DNA of 64,000 nt from Flammeovirgaceae bacterium UBA6059 (lineage in GTDB: Bacteria > Bacteroidota > Bacteroidia > Cytophagales > Cyclobacteriaceae), in NCBI GenBank assembly GCA_002435755.1, contig DIYH01000022.1, positions 1 through 64,000 on the forward strand. Reading direction: 5' to 3'. Position 1 is the first letter of the stretch. Each line of letters starts with the position of its first letter. Positions 63,239 through 64,000 of this stretch are shown piece by piece. The notes below the pieces were generated by a model. That model saw nothing but the letters and a program-made list of their open reading frames with translations, had not been told where the DNA came from and made no database searches. Position numbers and translations under genes: made by a program.

Positions 63239-63844
63239 ATGAAGAAGACTCTTATCACTTTTCTAGTGCTTTGGATGATCGCCATGTGGTGTCAGGCACA
63301 AACCAATGGTGAAATTAAGCTTGAGACCTTCCGGGCTTACTTCGAATCACTCAGATCAAATCCTCGGCTTTCCTGGAACTTCACCACAGATACAGTTAGA
63401 CTATGGTTTGATGAAAAGATAGGCCCTCCAGTTATCAAAGTAAAGGATAGCTCCTCCTCGGACAAGTGGAAAGCCTGGGATGTGGAAATGAACACAGAGC
63501 TATCATTAGATACAATTTGGTTTGACCCTAACAAACATGCCGTTGTAGGGTATTTCTTTGAAAACAACGATTTCTATAAACTCATAGGCAAGCCACCAAC
63601 CAAAACCTTCCGCACTTATTGGTTGGTTGAGAACAAGATTAGTGAAGTTCTCATTTACTGGATACCAGAAGAAAACACCCTGTCTGATGAATACCTCAAA
63701 CCCATTGTTGAATGGGCAAGGAATCATGAACCAGGCAAAATACAACAACTCTATCCGAACGGAGAGGTTGTTCCATCAAAGGAAAATGCAAAAGCCTGGA
63801 AAGAACTAATCAAAACCTATATCTCCAATAATGGCAAGCAATGA
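63239..63844 (+). CDS. Secreted hypothetical protein
   Basis: The 201-residue protein has a signal peptide (LITFLVLWMIAMWCQAQ). The mature part has no recognised domain; it contains strand-like segments (IWFDPNKHAVVGYFFENNDFYK, TFRTYWLVENKISEVLIYWIPEEN) and ends with a helix. Its TGA overlaps the ATG of the next small ORF. Confidence 0.7.
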   Translation: MKKTLITFLVLWMIAMWCQAQTNGEIKLETFRAYFESLRSNPRLSWNFTTDTVRLWFDEKIGPPVIKVKDSSSSDKWKAWDVEMNTELSLDTIWFDPNKHAVVGYFFENNDFYKLIGKPPTKTFRTYWLVENKISEVLIYWIPEENTLSDEYLKPIVEWARNHEPGKIQQLYPNGEVVPSKENAKAWKELIKTYISNNGKQ

Positions 63845-63966
63845 AATACGCACTGCTAAAGTCAAATAAACTATATACTACACTATTGGGAGTAGTAATA
63901 GGCATAGCCTGCGTGCTCAAGGACGAATTGATCTGCTACCTGAAAATATGGATGAATGGATGCTAA
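63841..63966 (+). CDS. Small hydrophobic protein, hypothetical
   Basis: A 41-codon ORF starts MKYALLKSNKLYTTLLG and contains a hydrophobic stretch (LLGVVIGIACVL). Its ATG overlaps the preceding stop as ATGA, the pattern of coupled genes in this window, which is the main support. It is too short to assign. Confidence 0.45.
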   Translation: MKYALLKSNKLYTTLLGVVIGIACVLKDELICYLKIWMNGC

Positions 63967-64000
63967 TTCCGATTGGCCAATTATCTTTACAGCCTGCAAA

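Overview
The window comes from a member of the Bacteroidota, most likely a Cytophagales-type bacterium. The support is a fused MurF-alanine racemase, MG2/TonB-plug surface proteins, DUF1573 and DUF2490 proteins, an Ig-like/DM13 lipoprotein, and several promoters of the Bacteroidota type (TTG or TTTG, about 19-20 nt, then TAnnTTTG). Genes are tightly packed on both strands, and several convergent pairs share overlapping stop codons. No rRNA, tRNA, insertion sequence or prophage was recognised.

Region 1-7.5 kb is a complete type II-C CRISPR-Cas locus. An array (15 full 36-nt repeats and one cut by the window edge) reads rightward and meets a leftward cas9-cas1-cas2 operon at back-to-back hairpins. 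The stretch upstream of cas9 (6.4-7.4 kb) is the most unusual part of the window. Leftward, it holds a 48-codon hydrophobic ORF behind a GGAGG site and a group of overlapping palindromes. Rightward, in order, it holds (1) a Bacteroidota-type promoter; (2) a crRNA-like element made of a spacer-like stretch, the first 19 nt of the CRISPR repeat and a perfect 11-bp hairpin; (3) two overlapping small ORFs resembling a toxin-antitoxin pair; and (4) a tracrRNA whose bulged anti-repeat begins 4 nt after the second ORF, followed by a nexus-like hairpin, two more hairpins and a terminator. The 10 spacer-like bases next to the partial repeat recur in the tracrRNA gene. I infer that this may be a Cas9-dependent regulatory or addiction module, comparable to tracr-L, scaRNA, CreR or CreTA but in a type II-C system. 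That function is not shown by the sequence.

Region 7.5-32.5 kb is chromosomal housekeeping and signalling. It has secreted peptidases (M20/AbgB-like, DPP IV, M14-like, M24), an FtsX-type permease, a c-type cytochrome, a membrane AraC-type regulator, a GluQ-RS-like enzyme and a barrel/DM13 lipoprotein pair. A CNB-histidine kinase is followed by a receiver/thioredoxin-reductase-like protein that is interrupted by an in-frame TAG; a four-helix-bundle gene flanked by a 15-bp inverted repeat sits between them. Further on are a DinB protein, a universal stress protein, a membrane class III cyclase, polyphosphate kinase, and an HD protein fused to a Pycsar-effector-like membrane domain.

Region 32.6-48.2 kb carries an SdiA-regulated-like lipoprotein overlapping a metallophosphoesterase/outer-membrane-barrel protein, inorganic pyrophosphatase, a second universal stress protein, an ABC exporter with a TetR regulator, a Fur-family regulator, a TrkA-type potassium channel, a DUF2490 pair, purEK and a membrane MutS-like ATPase. 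Region 48.2-64 kb has an MG2/TonB-plug protein, feoAB with a good promoter, MurF-Alr, a GNAT protein, a stand-alone HisA-like protein lacking the usual catalytic Asp, two tandem histidine kinase/response regulator pairs, a DUF1573 protein and small hypothetical proteins.
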